The notes under the pieces: model-generated
What the model saw: the letters and a program-made list of their open reading frames with translations, nothing else
Told to the model about the DNA's origin: nothing
The model's database searches: none
Program-made: the position numbers and the translations under genes
Origin: Talpa occidentalis
Taxonomy: Eukaryota > Chordata > Mammalia > Eulipotyphla > Talpidae
NCBI RefSeq assembly: GCF_014898055.3
Contig: NW_023601104.1
Span: 80,459,106 to 80,523,105, forward strand
Direction of reading: 5' to 3'
DNA length: 64,000 bases
Part shown: positions 1-11,254 of the stretch, in pieces
How the letters are laid out: every line of letters starts with the position of its first letter
Numbering within the stretch: the first letter of the stretch is position 1

Positions 1-1664
1 TTCTCTAGAGAATGAATCTATTCTCTAGAGAGTCCTATGAAGAGCTTTGGCAGCCTCAGGAGAGAGCAGGTTTCAGTTAAAATTGGGATGCAGAGGGACT
101 ATTTTGTGAAGTGATGGAACATGATAAGAAATCTATTTAGCGTATAACAGATTCCAGAGGATGATATGGAGGGTTGGGGACAGAGAAGAGCTCCCATAAA
201 AACACTTCCACACCATTTGAAGAGTGTGACAATGCTGTTAAAGTTGAGATATTCAAGCAATCAGTATTGAGACCAGTGATGTTTATTCAGGACAGTGTGA
301 GAGTAAATTGAAAAATGGTTACTGACAACATTACATCCTTCAGATAACTTAGGGTAAAAGAGATCTACAGATGGCCCTAACCCAATTAGGAAATGAATAA
401 CACAATAACAGGCAGAGTTTTTATAAGTTATGTGCATGGATAAAAATAACTGAGAGTATAATGGTTTACTTATTCAATGTAAATTGCAATAAGAATAATC
501 CCTTACAGAAAAAGATGGCATTAGAGCATTCAGCATGAGGCAACATTATGGTGTTATGTGATATATATGAATGGTGAGTAACACATCAAGCTAAAATAAA
601 AAGCTACAGTATTAAAATCATTCTGAAATCCATTAGACAAATAGCTGACATCTCCAGAAAGTACCAAATAGGAGAAACAAGAAAGGAGAAGACAGAGAGA
701 CTATGGCAGCATTAAGAGAGGGAATGTTTCCAAAAGCTATTGTTAAGAGAAAATGTAGCCTGCAGTACCACGCTTGTTAGGGAGAGAAGTGAGCACTTTT
801 AAGTGAATGGGATCCTATTTAACATTCTTAGGTTTGAGTTCATCACTTCACCTTTGAGATGCTGAGGGCTAAAATGGCATATCTAGGACAAATGCAATGC
901 ACAAATGCAAGAAAATATCAAGTGTAAGGCATTGTTACTCTTCCGCCCTCTTTGTATACTGTTGAACTGGTAATTGTCATGGTAATAAGTTCATGGTTAA
1001 GAGTGGGCACAGGGAGGGCATATAAAAGCTTTTGCAATAATATTTTATGACCAGCTTATTCTTTGGTGCTGCTTTTTTTTTTTTTTTTTTTTTTTTAGCC
1101 CATGCTTTAACTTTTCTTCCTAGAAATATTTTTTCCTCCGTGCAGGTTATCTTTAAATAATAAAATCCTTTTTCTTACTAGTCTGCCTGCTTGTAATGAC
1201 TTCAATGAAACATTTAGGTCATTTGGAGCACAGAACTGTTTTGTGATTCACATCATTACAAAATATGTCCCATTAAGATGATGCACAAGCTGAACTGGAG
1301 TTAATGAACCTGCATTCTTGCAGGATAATTCAAACTTTAAGGGTGATATTAACTTAAATAAAATAAGAAAGGGAAGAAAAGTCAGGTTCATTGTACACTA
1401 GAGATCATGATCTTTATCCTCTCAGTTCATAAAAGCATATCTATTGCTCAGTTACTCTCAGACCATTATTACAGTGGTTGTAGAGCACATATATGTATAT
1501 AATTAAGTGCCCCTGTGTGGCCATAAAAGGACTGCACATGTTTCCACAGGGAGTGTGTGGGGGAATTTGATTCATAAGCCTATAAGAGAGAGTGGGCACC
1601 TTTAACCCTTATGGACTGTTGCATGGAAATGTGTATCTTTCTGTTTGATGCAAGGGTGGAGAAA
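1..1664. other. AT-rich intergenic sequence, no gene seen
   Basis: No open frame of note and no repeat family I can name. A poly-T run lies at 1073-1096. A TATA-box-like TATAAAAG at 1021-1028 follows a GC-richer stretch and could be the core promoter of an eroded LTR, but no LTR ends are visible. The first 33 bases hold two copies of a CTCTAGAG palindrome. Confidence 0.5.
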
Positions 1665-1880
1665 CTATAACCCATGGCCAAATTGGGCCCACTGCTTGCT
1701 TTGTAAATAAAGTTTTATTGGAATACAGCCAGACCCATTCATTGACATCTTGTCTAGGACAACTTTAGCATAAAGCTATCAGGGCATAATTGGGCAGTTA
1801 CAATAGAGACTGTATGCCCCAGCAGACCTTAAATATTTATTATCTGCCTCTTTAAGGAAAAGGTAGGCCATCTTGAGATC
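1665..1880 (+). repeat. hAT-type DNA transposon fossil
   Basis: The segment follows the widespread mammalian element whose middle reads AATAAAGTTTTATTGGAA, with the expected flanks (a 'caaactatggcc'-like start and a 'tatctggccctttaaggaaaa'-like end, both diverged). It is non-autonomous with no coding capacity. A related copy, in the same orientation, lies at about 10985-11137. Family assignment is from memory of the consensus, so the exact MER name is left open. Confidence 0.7.
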
Positions 1881-3595
1881 TAAAGGAAAACCTTTGTTTC
1901 ATATTGGTTGACCATAGACATCATTGCCAAATGAGTAAGAATTATATTAAATTAAACAGCTATCATTTCAGAGCATAATGTTTACATTATGTCAAGTCTT
2001 TGGAGCCACTTGACCTACTTATAAATATTCCGTTTTTTTTAATAAGCCTATACTTGGTATTTAAAATTTGTCTTCCATTGTTAAGAAAATAAATAAATAA
2101 ATAAAAATAATAGCCATAAGTTTTGTAAACCTTCCTGAAACACAATGTCTCGTGTTCCCCTTCTGGCTCTGTGGCAGCTGTTAACCATCAAATACTATTT
2201 CTAGAACTGTGCTGACATCAGTCGACGATCATACATAAAGCTGTTTGGCAGGACATACACGGGTGCAAGTCGAGGCTGTGAAAATGAAACAGCTCTGTTA
2301 AAATTAACTCTATTCACATCCCAGGGAAAATATCTAAGTTTGCCAAATCAATTCCTTCCTATATCAGTGGGGAAGAACCATTTTTCAATCTCTAAAAAAA
2401 AAAGATATTTCAGACAGGAGAGACTGAAAAAAAGGAACCTCCAAAATTAAAATGATAAAACAAAAATTTGCTTGACAGCAAAAGTACTTCCAAATGTATG
2501 AAATTGAATCCAAAACTGAGCCTGCAACAAATTTAACTGACAAGAAAGTCTGCATAATGGACTTGGTTTTATTATTAATGCTAATATGGGTACATTTTTG
2601 TTCTATTGTGCTGATGGCAAGAAGATAAATGCCCACCAAAGCCACTAAAATATCTCCACTCTGTTGAAACATTGATTGTAGTTAGAATGCAAACACTTAT
2701 TCTTCCCTTGTAAGAAAAAAGAATTATTTTAAAAGGAGAGCTACTATAAAGGCCATTTCAGAATCAGGTATAGCTTTGAAATAGAATTTTTACAGATAAC
2801 TAAATGCAACACTTAAAAACCAGCTTCTTTGTGAAATTTAAAATGATGTCGATAAAATTTTATAAAAATGGTAAATATATCCTTTCATGAATTTGAATTA
2901 GTTCTACTTTAAAATTAATAATTAGCTGCACAGAGTCCTTATCATCAGTGGCTGAAGTTTATATTCAGAACAAACAAGTGAAATGAGGTGAATACTTTTT
3001 CTGCCAGCTCTCTCTCCCGAGAATCAAGGTTTCAAGTCCTCTACTCGCTCGAACCCAAATCACCTAGGTCATGGGCTGCAGCCAGACAGGGATGATGAGA
3101 GGTAGGGTCGGTGCCCAAGAAGCTCTGACTATTTTAAATTTCTGAGTCTGAGGATTGAAGCCACAGTTGTTTGCAGTCCAGGTTGGGAGCCAGGGAGCTC
3201 AAGCCAAAAGCTGGAGTGTATCCAGCCAGGAAATCAGTTAATCTGAGAAGGAGCAATTGGGTTTTGGAGATCAAGACGAGCAGAAGGTCAGAAACTCTGG
3301 GAGATTAGTAACAGCGAGGAAATAGAATATAGGAATGTCAGCGCTTAAGGTAATGTCTATTTGTGTTCGGTTTTACAGACTCTAGTTTATACTCTTCCCT
3401 CAGCTGCATGCAGGATAGTGGTTATGGCTACTTTAAGAGTGAAACTACTTCTGATAAACCTTGGTCCTAGCTGAGATCAACCTTTAATTACAAGAATTCT
3501 GTTACCCCTGTGCTTTAAGGCAGTGCTAATCATTCCAAACTCTCCCACCACTTGCCTTCTCCATGTATTCATTTATTTAACTTTTTTTTTCACTT
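1881..3595. other. Intergenic sequence, nothing recognised
   Basis: Unique-looking AT-rich DNA with a short (AAAT)n run near 2088-2105. The part from about 2880 to 3350 is less repetitive and more balanced in composition. No gene, RNA gene or repeat family could be supported. Confidence 0.5.
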
Positions 3596-3599
3596 TATA

Positions 3600-4135
3600 G
3601 AGCTATCTGTGGTAGGCAGTTATAAGATGCCCCCCAGGTTCACCACCCCCTAGTTATATACCATGAAAAATCCCCTCCCTTTGAGTGTGGATGGATCGAT
3701 GAGGCTGATGGAATATCACTTCTTTGATGAGGTTACTCGTCAATTGACTGGTGAATCCAAAGGGAAACTGTCCTGGGTGGGCCTGACATTATCAGGAGAC
3801 TCTTTCAAGGCTGGTGAAGCATCAGAGACATCATGTCCTGTTGGCCTCCAGTGAAAGTAGCAAACAGCTGTGGTGTGAGGGGGGACAGACATGTGGCCAT
3901 GACCTCAAGCCTGACCTCCCAGAGCTGCAAGTGGTCCCTGTGTCCTGGAGATACAAGGAAAGCAATTCTGCTAACTAACTATGAGCTTTGAACCACATAC
4001 CATGCCTCATAGGAGACCCCAGTGCACACCTTGATTTCAACCCCAGTGCAAACCTATGGAAACTGGGAGATAATAACTGCGTGCTATCCTAAGTCACTGT
4101 TTGTGGGGTAATTTGTTATGCAGTAATAAGAACAT
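3600..4135 (+). repeat. MaLR/MLT1-like LTR fossil
   Basis: The 3' end reads 'cactgtttgtggggtaatttg' followed by 'ttatgcagtaataagaac', the hallmark end of MLT1-class LTRs. Further upstream are the typical 'gggtgggcctgacattatcagg' and 'cctgacctcccagagctg' blocks. It is heavily diverged and solitary; no internal ERV region is seen. The 63-codon frame at 3663-3854 is inside this LTR and is not a gene. Confidence 0.65.
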
Positions 4136-4169
4136 CTCCGTCATGCTGGAAACACTTTATACTTGTGCC

Positions 4170-4330
4170 ACTAATATGGGAGCCCTGGCCACATGGGGCA
4201 ATTGAGCTTGTGGAATGAGGCTAGTAGAACTAAGGAACTGAATTTTTAATTTTATTTAATTTTAATTAATTTAAACTTAGGTAACCATATGTGGTTAGTG
4301 TCTACCCTATTGGACAGAGCAGTTCTAGTT
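4170..4330 (+). repeat. hAT-type DNA transposon fossil (second family)
   Basis: It carries the characteristic 'aggaactgaatttttaattt' core followed by alternating TTTAAT/TTAATT blocks, and ends in 'gtggttagtgtctacc' then 'ctattggacag'. This is the mammal-wide family with CAGTAGCCAC-type ends. It is related to the interrupted element at 11255-11950. Confidence 0.7.
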
Positions 4331-4519
4331 CAATATTAAGACAATAATCTTTTCTGTCCTTAGCTACAGGCGGTGTTCTTCTGAGTTCAATTTTTGACAT
4401 TTCGTCTTAAATTCTCTAAGACGTCCATAGAGACAGCCCGCATCAGACAGCGCCTTGCTTCTCTCTGTCTTCAATTCATTCTCTTCTCCAAGCCACAGAT
4501 CTATGGTCAATCAAATGTA

Positions 4520-4645
4520 TCAGGTTCTTTTTAACTGAAATCTTCCCTCCATCAAGACACCCTTCCCTTTATTCTTCATCTAACACCTTTTTACATTTAG
4601 GTCTCAGTGCAATGTCACTTCCTTGGAGAATTCCCTGATGTCCTG
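4520..4645 (+). repeat. L2 LINE fragment
   Basis: The block with 'ggtctcagtgcaatgtcact' and 'ccttggagaattccctgatg' matches the L2 3'-region pattern (lists of 'tcaggtctcagctcaaatgtcacc'). It probably belongs to the same L2 as 5275-5380, split by the repeat between them. Confidence 0.6.
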
Positions 4646-5080
4646 CATCAGTTAACTATTTCTATGTAACAAATTAAACCAAAACTGCAGCTCAAAAAAT
4701 AACAATCGTTGATTATTATAGCGCACACACTTTTGGGTCACCTGGTCCATCGGAGACCAGCAGGATTCACATAAGTGCCTGTGGGGTGACAGAGGCTGTG
4801 TTTTCCACTGAGATTGACTGGAGCCCACTGGCAGGCTCAGGTCTCTCTGAGTGTCTCTCATCTCCCCTGGGACCAGCAGGCTAACCCAGGCTTGTTTTTC
4901 TCACGGCAGTGAGGGAAGTGTCACAGGCAAGGATAAACGCATGTAAGACTTGTGAGATTCAGGCTTGAGATTGGCACGACATCCCTGTGCCTCCTTCTAG
5001 TGGTTACATCAAGTCACAAGGCCAAAGCCAGAATTAAAGGGGGGGAAGTGTGCTCCTCCCCTAGATAGGAGGGACCGCAA
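4646..5080 (+). repeat. Old interspersed repeat inserted in L2, family not named
   Basis: It begins with 'ctatttctatgtaacaaatt', a diverged form of the 'tatctattgctgcgtaacaaattacccc' start of a common mammalian repeat, and continues with its CA- and GG-rich body. It lies between two pieces that look like one L2 copy, so it inserted after that L2. The right boundary is uncertain and may extend to about 5260. Confidence 0.45.
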
Positions 5081-5274
5081 CAGTCATGTGGCCAATGGCC
5101 TAGTTTCAGGGAAGGGTGAAGGATTGGGGTGAGTGATGGAACCTCCCATATTTCCTTGTATTTCCTTTGTAGAATTAGATCTCCCAATGTTAATACCTTG
5201 GAGTAAAGACTTCTCTTTTGAAGGCTCTTGTACTTGGTAATTGTGTGTTTATTTGCAAGATTACTCATTTACCG

Positions 5275-5380
5275 ATGATCTCCCAACAACACCGTGAGTT
5301 CAATCATGTTTATTTTGGTCTCGCTGTGTCACCAGAAACTCTGACACTCAATTATTTATTGAATGAATGAACAAAATGTC
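5275..5380 (+). repeat. L2 LINE 3' end
   Basis: It ends in 'ttatttattgaatgaatgaa', the usual L2 3' terminus, preceded by a diverged 'cagtgcctggcacatagtagg' region. Probably the continuation of 4520-4645. Confidence 0.5.
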
Positions 5381-6439
5381 TAAAGAGCATTTAAAAAGCT
5401 AAATATGTTCTGATGAGTGGAATCTGATAACAGATAAAGTTTCAGTAAAATGTGGCTGTTATCAGAAAATGAGAAGGTATCATTTAACAAATTAATTTAG
5501 CAAAATCAAGAGAAGTAACTGCAAAACAGGAGAAAGTGTGTATGTCTGTGTATATATGTATATAAAATGTGTGTGTCTATGAATATATAAAGGCAAGAGA
5601 GCTGGAAGGGAGGAAGGAGAAATAGACAGATTATAGTAGTCACAGACCAGGCTTAGTACTATATCTGTCCTTAGTACTATAATTCAAAAATCATCTAATA
5701 GTCAATGAGTCATCGACCAGAATATCCCTTGTGTAGGAGCCAGCAGACTTCTCTGATAGATTCTGCATATAATGTTGTTTACATTTGAACATTTGGTTTC
5801 ACTTGTGCCAGTGTATCTTCAGAGGCAACCATACAACAAATAGCCCTAAGATCCCATAGAGAATGTCCTCTTTTTATTTGCATCACGTCAGATGTTCCTA
5901 TACTCTCTTTTTATTCTTTTCACCACATGGGCTGTGCAGGATCTCAGCATTTTTCAAAGACCCTCTGTCACTTGTTGGCATACGCCAGTTATGCTGTTAC
6001 GTGGGAATTCATAAGAGATGTATGGAAGGGATCGCTATTGTTTTGCTTAGACGTGTGTTGCTGTGATGAATGTGGAAACATCTTTGAATTTCATGGCACC
6101 ATACAGAATTTCATAGGGAAACTCAAGTTTTTGGATTGGTGTCAGTCTAGCTTCAGGTTCCAATAAAGATGCCATTCTTCTTCATTTTATTTACATGCAT
6201 GACATGTAAATATATATATATGTAAATATATATATATATATATATTCTTTGAATCAGGTTCACAAATAGCTTCAGGGTGTTAGTAATATATTACTTTCTT
6301 TGCTGCAAGCAGCTTCTTGACTCTGAGTCACTGACAACTGAATCCTAGTGATGTGAGCCAGCAGGGTGCAGGGTTTCTAACTGCCTTGGAGACTGTGTCT
6401 TTTCAAAGTTGTGTGATTGCTATTTATATTGATTTAAAA
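5381..6439. other. Intergenic sequence with TG/TA-rich patches
   Basis: No gene supported. Low-complexity TG/TA sequence lies at about 5535-5595. The overlapping short frames at 5863-6166 show no known domain. An (AT)n tract follows at 6207-6246. Confidence 0.5.
6207..6246. repeat. (AT)n microsatellite
   Basis: Two runs of alternating TA separated by TGTAAA. Likely length-polymorphic. Confidence 0.85.
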
Positions 6440-7200
6440 GCAAGCAGAAATAGTTGCTGAGCGCCTACTATCTTCTGGTGCCGGGAGCAATAAGATGGAT
6501 GATTAGATCCCCATCTCCGTGGGGCACACAATCCAGAGGTTGAAGCAGAAACGTGTAAGCAAATGATTCCAAAGGGATGTAATACACGCTGTAAGAGAGA
6601 GTTGTACACATCAGCAAACACCTGAAAGATGAATTGATTCATTTTGCCATTCTGAAAGGAGGTGATGCTTAAGCTTAGGGTGAGTGGAAATTTGACAATT
6701 GGGTTAAAGGTAAAGGGCAGACCAGACCTGGAGGACTATCTAAGAAGTCAAGGATTAACATGCTTGGACAGTGGCTCTCAAATTGTGGTCCCCAGACCTT
6801 GCCATTGTCATCATCACTTGGAAACTTTTTAGACATGCAAATCTTTGGTCTCCATCTTGACTTCAGGAGTCAGAAACTCTAGGAAAGAAGCCCCATAATC
6901 CATGGCTTACAGGATCTGAGATGTGCTCAAGTTTGAGCACCACAGCTCTTGGTGATGAGGAACCATGGAGACATTTGAGTGGATCAGACATAGATATTTA
7001 GAAAGGTACCTCTGTCCATCATGGGGAGGGTAGAGTAGCGTTGGGAAGGGGGTGGAAGTGAAAGGAACTGTAGGTAAGACCAGTTATGAAGCTGTGATCC
7101 CAAGAAAGGATCTCGAATTTGCTCTGAATAAGTTGTTGAGACCCTGGAGGAGAATAGATTATTGAGAGGCTTTCCACCTGAATATCAAAATTAGTGGCTG
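6440..7200 (+). repeat. L2 LINE 3' region, interrupted by MER5A
   Basis: The segment starts with 'tgagcgcctactatcttctgg' and continues through the 'aggaggtgatgcttaagctt' block of the L2 consensus. It resumes after the MER5A insertion with 'acatttgagtggatcagaca'-like text. No coding capacity. Confidence 0.6.
6769..6953 (+). repeat. MER5A (hAT-Charlie) insertion
   Basis: Starts 'cagtggctctcaaattgtgg', contains 'gtcagaaactctaggaaag', and ends 'agtttgagcaccac', matching MER5A almost end to end (about 185 bp). It splits the surrounding L2 and is therefore younger than it. Confidence 0.85.
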
Positions 7201-7828
7201 GCACCCCAAGGCTACCAAAGAATTAGTATGAGGGGCTTATGAATCCATGTACCAACTAAATGAAATAAATCTTGGCGATGACATGTGTGCCACTGTTCTC
7301 AACTGCACATAACTAATAATGAGAAATAGTCATTTCAAATAACTTTCAAATTCTTAGTAAGTTTTTGTCATTATGTAGGTTTGCACCAGGTACTAAAATA
7401 TGGCTATCTATAGGGGATGCCAGAAATTCTGAAAATATAAAAAAGCATCCTTATACATGGAAAACTTCACAATCTTAGAAACGATCACTTGTGCAATGCC
7501 ACTTTGTCATAATTATTTGAAGTTCACACAGATATGAACATTTTAATATTGATCTGCTTCTCTGATATTCCTTTCCCTTAGGGGGTTGAGTTTGTTAGCT
7601 CAACACTCGAGATTGTTTGGTTCATTTTAGCACTTTGTGTAGGATTAGGGTAGCAGCCACAAGTAGGTGGGAATTCTTAGGATTTTATAATGCAAAAAAA
7701 AAAAAAAAAAAAAAAACAACAACAACAAAAAACCTAGATTTCTCAAAGCTATGATTAGCCAAAAGATTAATTTATTTTATGACCTAATTATAATTATCAT
7801 TTCATTTTGCAAAGAGGGGATCTCTATT
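7201..7828. other. Intergenic sequence with A-rich run
   Basis: No gene or named repeat. A poly-A run followed by CAA triplets lies at 7694-7732; it could be the tail of an old retro-insertion whose body I cannot recognise. Confidence 0.5.
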
Positions 7829-7845
7829 AAAATAGATAACAAACA

Positions 7846-8145
7846 GGGCCTCCCCGGTGGCACAGTGGTTGAGCGCTGGGTTGCGAAGCTGCCGGCGACC
7901 TCTGCGGCGCTGGTTCGATCCCCGGCTGCTCCCCGGCCACCTGGGGAGGGTCCCACATGGCGCGCAGACCTCTCCTGCGGCCCGCTGCTCCCCTCAGCAG
8001 TGTACTTCGGTCCCTCTGCCTGCTCTGCTCCCCGCTCTGGCTCTGGTGAATTCTCTCACCCTCCCGCACTTCTCACTGTACCTAGTGTGCTTGTATAAAT
8101 AAATAAATCTTAAAAAATAAAATAAATCTTTAAAAAAAAATAAAT
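7846..8145 (+). repeat. tRNA-derived SINE, young GC-rich subfamily
   Basis: The head reads GGCCTCCCCGGTGGC and contains an A box (TGGCACAGTGG) and a B box (GGTTCGATCCC). The tRNA-unrelated body holds the 'agtgtacttcggtccctctg' block, and the element ends in 'cttgtataaataaataaatc' plus an A-rich tail. A perfect 17-bp target-site duplication (AAAATAGATAACAAACA) flanks it at 7829-7845 and 8146-8162, showing L1-type insertion. The overlapping frames of up to 115 codons on both strands are SINE sequence, not genes. Confidence 0.95.
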
Positions 8146-8162
8146 AAAATAGATAACAAACA

Positions 8163-8504
8163 TCAAAAAGCAGAGAAGAGAGCTCCATGAGCAAATTACT
8201 AAAGCAGATATATATACCCGAGTACATTGGCTACATTTCCCACCCATCTCTAAACCTTATCAGTCATTGTTAATCCTTGTTTTTTTCTTAAAGCTTGGTG
8301 AACATGTCCTCTTCAGTCACTGGAATCTTTGCATTGTCATCCACATCTGTCCGGTAGCTTCCCCCAAGCTCCTGGCTCTCAGTCACCAGGACTGTTTCTG
8401 CTTGTGTGTCCGGTGGGGATGATGATGGCTCCCTCGCTGTCACCCACCCATTATAAACAAGGCCCACTTTTCTCTTCCTCCAAGTGATCACAGGGAATAC
8501 TCTT
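8163..8504. other. Intergenic sequence, nothing recognised
   Basis: Pyrimidine-rich, no gene. May include the diverged 5' part of the repeat that follows. Confidence 0.45.
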
Positions 8505-8830
8505 TGAGGCCAGGTGGCAGGACTGGAAATCCATGGAGGGTGCACGCTACAGGTTGATTCCAAAGGCAATCTGGTAGAATCCTCCTACTTAGGGGGCAGT
8601 CATCCTCCTTCAGTTAAGGTCTTCAATGGATTTGATGAGGCCCACCTACATTGTGGAGAGTAATCTGCTCTACTTAAAGTCTGCTGATTTAAATGTTAGT
8701 ATCGTCTAAAAAAGTACCTTCACAGAAGCATCTAGAATATTTGGCCAGATTCCTGGGTGCTGTAGCCTAGACTCATTGACACATAAAATTCACCATCCTG
8801 ATATCCTTTTCTAATCAGAAAAGCCTATCT
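8505..8830 (+). repeat. Interspersed repeat with AGTTGACACATAAAATT-type end
   Basis: Contains 'gttgattccaaaggcaatc', 'gatgaggcccacctacattg' and 'cattgacacataaaattcac' in the order of a common mammalian repeat family. The same family is seen at 19205-19685 (same strand) and 27313-27780 and 55805-56145 (opposite strand). I do not assign a family name. Confidence 0.65.
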
Positions 8831-9950
8831 TCCTTCACTCCCTCCTTCTTTTATTTCTCTCCTTTTTTCTGATATATTTCCTGAGAGCCCACTAGATTCC
8901 CCATCCTAGAAGCCTACTGATTAAGTTGAGCTGTCTCCTTGGTAACCATCTCTAACCCAGAATGGAATACAAACTACTTTCTGAAGCAGACTCTCTTCTT
9001 TAAAGGGATCCTATATTCCTTTCCAATTTTAAGCCTTAACTTACAAGAACACAATTTTATTTCTCTTTTAAACAGAAAACTAACAGTTTAACAAAGAGGT
9101 TCATTACTACGATGCTATTTGGCTGGTGGGTGCACTAATGTAGCTGCTGCTCATTTAAAACTGCTGGTGATGTGGTCAGGGATGGGCTCAGAGACTGTGT
9201 TTGCATGACAAAGTTTGCCATGGAAATGAATAGTTTAAAAATATTTCAGAGGAAAATATTAAACCTATTTTAGAAAGTAAACTATTTTCAAGTCATTTAC
9301 GTGGTTGAATATTTAACTAATGAATCATGTAAGTTACACTATTTTACAAAATAAATTCACTAAAGCAGGTGCAAAGCTGTCTTATTTGCCACAACAAACA
9401 GGGTAAAGTTTTGTATTACTTTTGCACAAAAAAGTTTGGATAAAATTTTGAATTTTTGAGTTGCTCAGAAACTTATTTATCATGAGGGTTGCTTTTCTTG
9501 ACATGGCACTACTACCCAAGTGGGCAGGGGGAAGCCTGTGGAAGCTGGGTGTGTGCCTAGAATGACATCTCACCAATCTCACGTGTGTTCTTCCCAAATC
9601 CTCAGACAGGGAACAAGCCACCCGCCGAGGCTTCTTCCCACCCCAGGCTACAGCCGTGTTGAGGCTGCTGCTCACAACACCCAAAGCACCCCACAAATGG
9701 CAATTGTCCGCTGATCTTCACTGTGTCCACAACTATTTCTGCGAAAGTGCTTCAAGCTATTATGAATTGATATTTAAAGGTCCTCGTGATATTCTTCCCT
9801 TGAAACCAGTCACTAATGGGTCAGTACGTACTAGCTAGAACACAAAGTAAGTGTTCAAAAAAAGACCGTAACAGACTAAAACAACACATTATAAAATCCA
9901 GCTATGTAGTACAGCAGAGAGCTGACTGATTGAGAATTTATAGGAATTTT
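8831..9950. other. Intergenic sequence, nothing recognised
   Basis: AT-rich and unique-looking. Frames of up to 104 codons at 9382-9838 overlap on both strands and show no domain, so they are read as chance. Confidence 0.5.
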
Positions 9951-10158
9951 AGGTAATTAACTTATGTTATTGTAATTCATCCTTTCAGGCCAGAAAATCC
10001 CAGAAAAATGATAGGGGTTCACAAACATTTTTCTCTACAAGCATAGATTGTGCATATTATAGATTTTGAGGGTAAAGCTCTATGTGTCACAACTGCTCAC
10101 AGTCAAGATCTAAAAGAATGAGTGTGACTGTGTTCCAATAAAACTTTATTTTCAAAAG
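9951..10158 (-). repeat. Inverted copy (208 bp) of 10988-11195
   Basis: Read on the opposite strand, every base I compared matches 10988-11195 over the full 208 bp. The copied piece contains most of an hAT fossil plus about 58 bp of its flank, so the right-hand locus, where the hAT continues past the breakpoint, is the likely source. On the + strand this copy ends AATAAA, 16 bases, then an A-rich tract, which looks like the end of a polyadenylated RNA. A 9-bp TAGGAATTT occurs before the copy (9941-9949) and after the A-rich tract (10257-10265). Confidence 0.95.
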
Positions 10159-10184
10159 TTAAATAAATAAATAAAATAAATAAA

Positions 10185-10216
<32 letters not shown>

Positions 10217-10250
10217 TAAAATAAATAAAATAAAATAAATAAAAGTTAAA
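10159..10250 (+). repeat. A-rich (AAAT)n-like tract
   Basis: Mixed AAAT/AAAAAT units between the inverted and direct copies. Either a decayed poly-A tail of a retro-insertion or a simple repeat that took part in the rearrangement. Confidence 0.9.
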
Positions 10251-10471
10251 TAAATTTAGGAATTTATTTAACCCAATAGATTCAAAATATTGCCATCTCA
10301 ACATATAATTGCTGACCTCAAGAAAAGGTAATCAGTAATTCCAACAACAAATATAATATATTTGGAAACAACCATAGAGTAGAGGGCAGATTGGAGGGAG
10401 TGTTCCTGAGAAGACCCATGTGCATGTCCCTAAATCCAAGGCAAAGAACTCCCCACCCCCATAACCTCTTT
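10251..10471 (+). repeat. Direct copy (221 bp) of 11366-11586
   Basis: Aligned at a constant offset of 1,115 bases with one difference seen (A at 10355, G at 11470). The piece spans the junction between an hAT fossil and an LTR-like insertion that is intact only at the right-hand locus, so this left copy is the derivative. Such low divergence implies a recent event, gene conversion or an assembly error. Confidence 0.95.
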
Positions 10472-10984
10472 ATAGTACAGCAATATTCATTGGACATGAA
10501 CACGCAGCACAGTCTGTCACATCCTCTCTAATTGGTTGAGAGTACATAAGGGAAACATTTTGTGTAGCCTATAATGGATTTTATGTGGGGATATAGTTTT
10601 TCCTTTAAAATTATGAATATGAAACCATCTCAGGGACAAGTAGCTGTATAACAAGGTAGCATTGCATGGGGCAGTACTAAAGGTAGTCTTGTATCATTTA
10701 AAATTTATTTTGCATAAAATGTATCATCTTTGACACAGACTTCTCAAGATTTCTGACCTAGTTCCTTCCCTATACCAAATGAGTCCATTCATTACAAAAT
10801 AAGACAATGACTGTTTTTGAACAGGAACAAGTCAGCCATGTGGTGAATTTTCTCATCTTAGTGTATTGTTTCATGCCCTATCCTTATGAATTTAGAAATT
10901 CCCAGTAGTAGTCTGCTTTCTCTTCAGATTATATAAATCTTTCACCTCTTACTAGAAATTCCCAGTGACTGATGGCATAACCAT
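10472..10984. other. Unique spacer between duplicated blocks
   Basis: No gene and no named repeat. It separates the derived copies on the left from the source segments on the right. Confidence 0.5.
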
Positions 10985-11137
10985 CTGCTTTTGAAAATAA
11001 AGTTTTATTGGAACACAGTCACACTCATTCTTTTAGATCTTGACTGTGAGCAGTTGTGACACATAGAGCTTTACCCTCAAAATCTATAATATGCACAATC
11101 TATGCTTGTAGAGAAAAATGTTTGTGAACCCCTATCA
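10985..11137 (+). repeat. hAT-type fossil, source of the inverted copy
   Basis: Carries AATAAAGTTTTATTGGAACA and ends 'gtttgtgaacccct', the same family as 1665-1880. On the minus strand it supplies an AATAAA hexamer that can act as a polyadenylation signal. Bases 10988-11195 are the template of the inverted copy at 9951-10158. Confidence 0.7.
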
Positions 11138-11254
11138 TTTTTCTGGGATTTTCTGGCCTGAAAGGATGAATTACAATAACATAAGTTAATTACCTCTATT
11201 TCTGTGAGTCTTCAAAAATAAACTACCCCACCGCCCATCTGGAATGTTTTAAAG

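Noticed and set aside
1..33. Repeated CTCTAGAG palindromes at the window start
   Set aside because: Short and isolated; no larger structure around them.
7751..8098. 115-codon frame and its antisense partners
   Set aside because: It lies mainly over the SINE at 7846-8145; similar frames recur over the SINEs at 36729, 43439, 43900 and 46621.
9951..10471. L1 twin-priming as the origin of the inverted plus direct copies
   Set aside because: Twin priming puts the inverted part upstream of the sense part with the A-tail at the far end; here the A-rich tract lies between the two parts.
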